Made by a program: the position numbers and the translations under genes. Positions 60,612 to 64,000 of a DNA stretch of 64,000 bases are shown here, in pieces. Source of the stretch: Marinobacter segnicrescens (GTDB taxonomy: Bacteria; Pseudomonadota; Gammaproteobacteria; Pseudomonadales; Oleiphilaceae); contig NZ_FOHZ01000006.1 in the NCBI RefSeq assembly GCF_900111555.1, positions 62,001 to 126,000 of the forward strand, written 5' to 3'. How positions within the stretch are numbered: the first letter of the stretch is position 1; each line of letters opens with the position of its first letter. The notes beneath the pieces are model-generated. The model did not search any database. It saw only the letters and a list, made by a program, of their open reading frames with translations, and was not told the origin of the DNA.

Positions 60612-61037
60612 TCACGCACCTCCATGGAAATAGACCACCCGATCCGAACTGGTCACCGCTTGTACCCACTCTCCGAGCCCTGCGATGGCGAATCCATTGG
60701 CCAGATTGGCCGCAGGCTTCTCATAGCGGCGTGCTTCCTCGTCGTTCAGCAGCCCCCGGCGCAGGGCGGAGGCGATGCAGACCACCGGGGTAATCTGGTG
60801 TTCGCCAGCGAGGGCCTGCCAGCGAGATGTCCAGTCAGTTTCATCGGAAGGCGGTGTATTGAGGGCAGAGGCCAGGTGGACTCCGTCACCATACAGGAAC
60901 ACCAGGTCAATCTTGTGGCCGGTCTCCAGTAACGTCTGGCAGAAGGCATGGGCGGTGGCGGGTGCCTGGCTGACATAGGGTGCCCCGGTGATCACCAGGC
61001 TGTAGCCGGGTTTGCTGGTTGTAGAAATGTCAGGCAT
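60612..61037 (-). CDS. tusD: sulfurtransferase TusD (DsrE family)
   Basis: 141 residues. TusD carries the persulfide on a cysteine, here in PVVCIASALRRG, and passes it to TusE. The N-terminal YSLVITGAPYVSQAPATAH and the DLVFLYGDGVHLA strand are typical. It opens the tusDCBE operon. ATG 61037 is preferred to an upstream in-frame ATG at 61043. Confidence 0.94.
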   Translation of the reverse strand: MPDISTTSKPGYSLVITGAPYVSQAPATAHAFCQTLLETGHKIDLVFLYGDGVHLASALNTPPSDETDWTSRWQALAGEHQITPVVCIASALRRGLLNDEEARRYEKPAANLANGFAIAGLGEWVQAVTSSDRVVYFHGGA

Positions 61038-61086
61038 TGCCAATATCCCGGAATCAGATCAGTTGTCCGTAATGGATGGTAGCAAG

Positions 61087-61113
61087 AAAAAAGCCCCGCA
61101 GGGCGGGGCTTTT
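61087..61113 (-). terminator. terminator of the Bax-inhibitor-1 gene
   Basis: Stem GCCCCGC (61093-61099) with GCGGGGC (61103-61109), loop AGG. On the minus strand it is followed by a run of six T. Confidence 0.88.
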
Positions 61114-61140
61114 CCGTTGGGCGTCAGGTCGCCTGACGCG

Positions 61141-61860
61141 CTATTCGTTGCTCAGCGCACCAATGATGTGCAGCAGGGAAACGAACAGGTTGTAGATGCT
61201 GAGGTAGAGGCCAACAGTCGCCATGACGTAGTTGGTTTCGCCACCGTTCACGATTCGACTGGTGTCGAACAGGATAAAGCCAGACATCAGCAGCACAATC
61301 GCACCGCTCAAGGCCAGGCTCAGCATGCTGACATCAACGCCGAACATGGAAGCAACCATAGCGCCCAGCATGGTTACCAGAACCACCACCAGACCGGCGA
61401 CCAGGAAGCTGCGCATGAAGGAGAAGTCCTTCTTTGTGGTCAGCACGTAGCCGGACAGGGCGAAGAACACGATCGCCGTGCCGCCCAGCGCCTGCATAAC
61501 AACGGCGCCACCGTTCGAAAGTGCCAGGTAATGGGACAGAAGCGGCCCCAGGGAAAGGCCAAGCAGGCCGGTAAATGCGAATACCACACCGATACCTGCC
61601 GGGCTGTTGGCAGTGCGGGGTAGTACAAACCAGATCAGACCCAGTGCAACGAGGGAGCAGACCATGCCAATCCCGTGGCCGAGTCCCATTGCCATGGAGA
61701 CACCCGCCATAACAGCGCTGAAGACAAGTGTCATGGCCAGCAGCATGTAGGTATTTTTCAGCACCTTCGTGGCATCGGCGCTGATGCCGGTGCCTGCACC
61801 GGCTCGCGGAGCCGCATAGGTACCCTGGTTCTGGTTGACGTTGAAACGCCTGTTATCCAT
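61141..61860 (-). CDS. yccA: Bax inhibitor-1/YccA family membrane protein
   Basis: 239 residues with seven predicted membrane spans. The polar N-terminus ends near residue 30, the core contains FALSGYVLTTKKDFSFM, and the C-terminus has the family marks LFDTSRIVNGGETNYVMATV and LYLSIYNLFVSLLHIIG. YccA inhibits the FtsH protease in Escherichia. Location before tusDCBE is as in P. aeruginosa. A good terminator follows. Confidence 0.93.
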   Translation of the reverse strand: MDNRRFNVNQNQGTYAAPRAGAGTGISADATKVLKNTYMLLAMTLVFSAVMAGVSMAMGLGHGIGMVCSLVALGLIWFVLPRTANSPAGIGVVFAFTGLLGLSLGPLLSHYLALSNGGAVVMQALGGTAIVFFALSGYVLTTKKDFSFMRSFLVAGLVVVLVTMLGAMVASMFGVDVSMLSLALSGAIVLLMSGFILFDTSRIVNGGETNYVMATVGLYLSIYNLFVSLLHIIGALSNE

Positions 61861-62017
61861 GTGTGTCTCCGTAGGATGATTGCTCGTGGGTTAGCGGTTC
61901 CCGGTTCGGAACCCTTGCGCCATACCGCCCATCATAATGGACGGCCATCAAGTTTCAATCGTTAAGGTTCAGGAATTCAGACAATTTTCAGTTGTCAGGG
62001 TTCCGCATTACTTCAAA

Positions 62018-62269
62018 TTAATGTTTGTCGGATGCTGACTGGCCATGACCGGAGTCTTCGGGCTGCCGTTTTCTGCCGGTAGTGCCGGGCTCCCAGTCGA
62101 GTTCAGGATTGGCCTGGCAAAATGTGCATTCTTCGATATCAACAGATGCGCCACCAGCCTCGACATATCTTATCCGATGACGGGCCGAGCCACGGTTTGC
62201 TGAAACCGAGAATCGCCGATCCCGTTCCCGTTCCGGCTGATCAGATTGAGGGGTTTTGTCAGTGGTCAT
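62018..62269 (-). CDS. 83-residue hypothetical protein with a Cys-x-x-Cys pair
   Basis: I do not recognise this gene. The protein is hydrophilic and rich in Arg, Asp, Gln and Ser, with a short ordered middle (VEAGGASVDIEECTFCQANP) that has Glu-Glu-Cys-Thr-Phe-Cys, a possible metal or redox pair. Both ends look disordered. ATG 62269 has GGTGAG six bases upstream, which supports it as a real gene. It lies between the stress-protein gene and yccA on the same strand. Confidence 0.5.
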   Translation of the reverse strand: MTTDKTPQSDQPERERDRRFSVSANRGSARHRIRYVEAGGASVDIEECTFCQANPELDWEPGTTGRKRQPEDSGHGQSASDKH

Positions 62270-62356
62270 AGAGTCTCACCGTTGGCTTGGAATCGGAGCG
62301 GTAGCATCCGGTATCACTGACCTTCAATTTGGGGGCACCCGGGCAGGAATCAATGG

Positions 62357-62797
62357 TTACACCACCAGGGTAGGGCACTTGGCCATACTGGCGACGCGTT
62401 GGGAGACACTGCCAAGGACCATGCCGTCCTTGTCGCTGTGAGTGCCCCGGGAGCCCAGCACGATCAGGTCTACATCATGCTGTTTTGCGAACTTTACGAT
62501 GGCTTTCGACGGTCGGCCGCCCTTGACGAAGCCACGCACACTGGGCGCACCCAGTTCCAGTGCGTGCTGCTTGGCATGCTCCACCACTTCCCGTGCGTAC
62601 TCGGTCAGCGCCTGGTCGGGAATCTGCAACTCCTGGGGGCGGACCATGGACAGAGACGCCTCGAACAGGCTGTGATGCTTGAACACGCAGATGATATAGA
62701 GCTCAGCACCGGTCAGTTTCTGGAATTCCACCGCTTTTTCCAGTGCATACAGTGCCGGCTTGGAGCCATCGACGGCTGCCAGGATTCGTCGGAACAT
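62357..62797 (-). CDS. universal stress protein (UspA family)
   Basis: 146 residues. It starts [21 protein letters not shown] and has the ATP-binding loop [25 protein letters not shown] (Gly-x2-Gly-x9-Gly-(Ser)), so it probably binds ATP. ATG 62797 has the very strong GAGGAGG five bases upstream; an earlier in-frame GTG is unlikely. It follows the TRAP transporter gene by 34 bases on the same strand, like TeaD after TeaABC of Halomonas, which regulates that transporter. Confidence 0.92.
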   Translation of the reverse strand: MFRRILAAVDGSKPALYALEKAVEFQKLTGAELYIICVFKHHSLFEASLSMVRPQELQIPDQALTEYAREVVEHAKQHALELGAPSVRGFVKGGRPSKAIVKFAKQHDVDLIVLGSRGTHSDKDGMVLGSVSQRVASMAKCPTLVV

Positions 62798-62831
62798 GAT
62801 CACCTCCTCAACGCGCGTTCGCGCTTTCTGG

Positions 62832-64000
62832 TCAACGGAATGCCACGTCCCGCAGGAACAGGGCTATTTGCGGGAAGGCGATCAGCAGCGCAGCCGCCAG
62901 AATCAGGATAAAGATAAACGGCGGTGTACCCCGGATAACCTCCCAGTAGGGTCGTTTGAAGATTGCGATTGCGGTGAAGATGTCGCAGCCAAACGGCGGG
63001 GTTGCCGAACCGATAGCAACCTGCAGCGTGATCAACACACCCACCAGCACAGGATCGAGGCCGGTAGCCTGGATTGCCGGGGCAAAGATCGGGGTGAGTA
63101 CCAGGATCACCACGATGGGGTCAACGAACATGCAGGCGATAAAGAAGGCCACACAGATGGCAACCAGAACACCCACCGGCCCGGCTTCGTTCACACCGAC
63201 AGCTGCCAGGATGGTCTGGGGAATCTGTGCAAACGAGATGATATAGGAAAAGCCGTTGCCCGCCGCGACCAGGATAAACACCACTGCAGTAATCAGGCCA
63301 GTGGACTTGGCAATCCTATAGATATCGATTGTCTTCAGGGAGCGGAAAATCACAAACTCCAGGAGCAATGCATAGAGCACACAGACGGCAGCTGCCTCAG
63401 TGGGGCTGAATATGCCGCCATAGATCCCGCCCACGATAATAACCGGGAAAAACAGCGGCCAGACCGCCTGGCGGACTGAGCGCAGCCGCTCTCCCCAGCT
63501 TGCCTTGTCTTCGGTAGGTACCTTGTTGCGATAGGCATAGAACAGGCAGTAAAGGGAGAACATCAACAGGATCATGATGCCGGGGCCGATGCCGGCAATA
63601 AACAGTTCGGCGATGGACGTTTCAGAGATTACCCCATAGATAATCATGCCGATGCTGGGAGGAATCAGGAAAGCGATATCGCTGGCATTGATGATCAGCG
63701 CCAGGGTAAAGGAGTCAGAGTAACCGGCTTTGAGCATCTTTGGCCGCAGTGGCGAACCAATGGCCACTACCGTCGCCTGGGTGGAACCGGAAACTGCGCC
63801 GAACAGGGTACAAGAGGTGGCGGTACTGATCGCCAGGCCACCCTTGATATGGCCGATAAACGACATAACCATCGCAATCAGGCGGTCGGCAGACTGGCCC
63901 CGGGTCATGATATCGGCCGCCAGGATAAACATGGGTACCGCAATCAACGAGGCAGGGCGAATGCCCCCCATCATCTGCTGGATCAGGGTGGTCATCTGTC
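62832..64000 (-). CDS. TRAP transporter large permease DctM (partial)
   Basis: The C-terminal 389 residues are inside the window; the reading frame stays open to base 64000, so the first 40-50 residues, and probably the DctQ and DctP genes, lie beyond it. Many hydrophobic helices are present, with DctM marks such as [35 protein letters not shown] and [12 protein letters not shown], and near the end the HGAATPPFG-like segment (here [12 protein letters not shown]). It imports organic acids or related solutes using sodium or proton gradients. The substrate cannot be told without the binding protein. Confidence 0.92.
   Translation of the reverse strand, partial: QMTTLIQQMMGGIRPASLIAVPMFILAADIMTRGQSADRLIAMVMSFIGHIKGGLAISTATSCTLFGAVSGSTQATVVAIGSPLRPKMLKAGYSDSFTLALIINASDIAFLIPPSIGMIIYGVISETSIAELFIAGIGPGIMILLMFSLYCLFYAYRNKVPTEDKASWGERLRSVRQAVWPLFFPVIIVGGIYGGIFSPTEAAAVCVLYALLLEFVIFRSLKTIDIYRIAKSTGLITAVVFILVAAGNGFSYIISFAQIPQTILAAVGVNEAGPVGVLVAICVAFFIACMFVDPIVVILVLTPIFAPAIQATGLDPVLVGVLITLQVAIGSATPPFGCDIFTAIAIFKRPYWEVIRGTPPFIFILILAAALLIAFPQIALFLRDVAFR

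Overview
The window is about 60% GC, densely coded bacterial chromosome without rRNA, tRNA, insertion sequences, prophage genes or CRISPR. Protein sequences and gene order point to a marine gammaproteobacterium of the Marinobacter type, within the wider Pseudomonas-like lineage. From memory of Pseudomonas aeruginosa, several blocks keep its neighbourhoods: leuC-leuD-leuB-asd-fimV-truA-trpF-accD-folC-cvpA-purF-metZ; ftsK-lolA-rarA-serS-(cysG site); methyltransferase-rnhA-dnaQ-fimL; and yccA-tusDCBE. The genus is an inference from style and synteny; no search was run.

Layout. 1-6.4 kb: an alpha/beta-hydrolase end, a DUF4892 envelope protein overlapping a patatin-like phospholipase, prmB, aroC, an MFS transporter that appears to start at ATT, and a LysR regulator. 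6.4-11.1 kb: leucine genes leuCDB and asd, with a divergent control region holding a nested palindromic element. 11.1-25 kb: fimV, truA, trpF-trpB-trpA, accD, folC, a SPOR protein, cvpA, purF and metZ. 25-31.9 kb: ftsK, lolA, rarA, serS and a stand-alone uroporphyrinogen-III methyltransferase. 32-44 kb: DAHP synthase, a DUF1631 protein with a PilZ neighbour, fabI, the yejABEF peptide importer and a LysM lytic transglycosylase. 44-54 kb: gloB, a methyltransferase, rnhA, dnaQ, fimL, an SCP2 lipid-carrier protein, sohB, an AcuI-type reductase, DUF934 and a sirohaem sulfite reductase. 54-64 kb: a 34-residue membrane protein, DUF2970, metH, nfuA, tusDCBE, a Bax-inhibitor-1 protein, a small unknown, a universal stress protein and the large subunit of a TRAP transporter cut by the window end.

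How it fits together. Sulfur and one-carbon chemistry recurs: sirohaem precursor (cobA), sulfite reductase with DUF934, sulfhydrylation to homocysteine (metZ), methionine synthesis (metH), tRNA 2-thiouridine sulfur relay (tusBCDE) and Fe-S assembly (nfuA). A second theme is type IV pilus control and surface behaviour (fimV, fimL, PilZ).

I found no cluster that looks like a new multi-gene system. The parts most worth following are small: the ATT start, the nested palindrome before leuC, a 26-bp perfect palindrome before fimV, a PsrA-like operator beside the SCP2 promoter, an IscR-like site before nfuA, and the overlooked 34-residue membrane protein.
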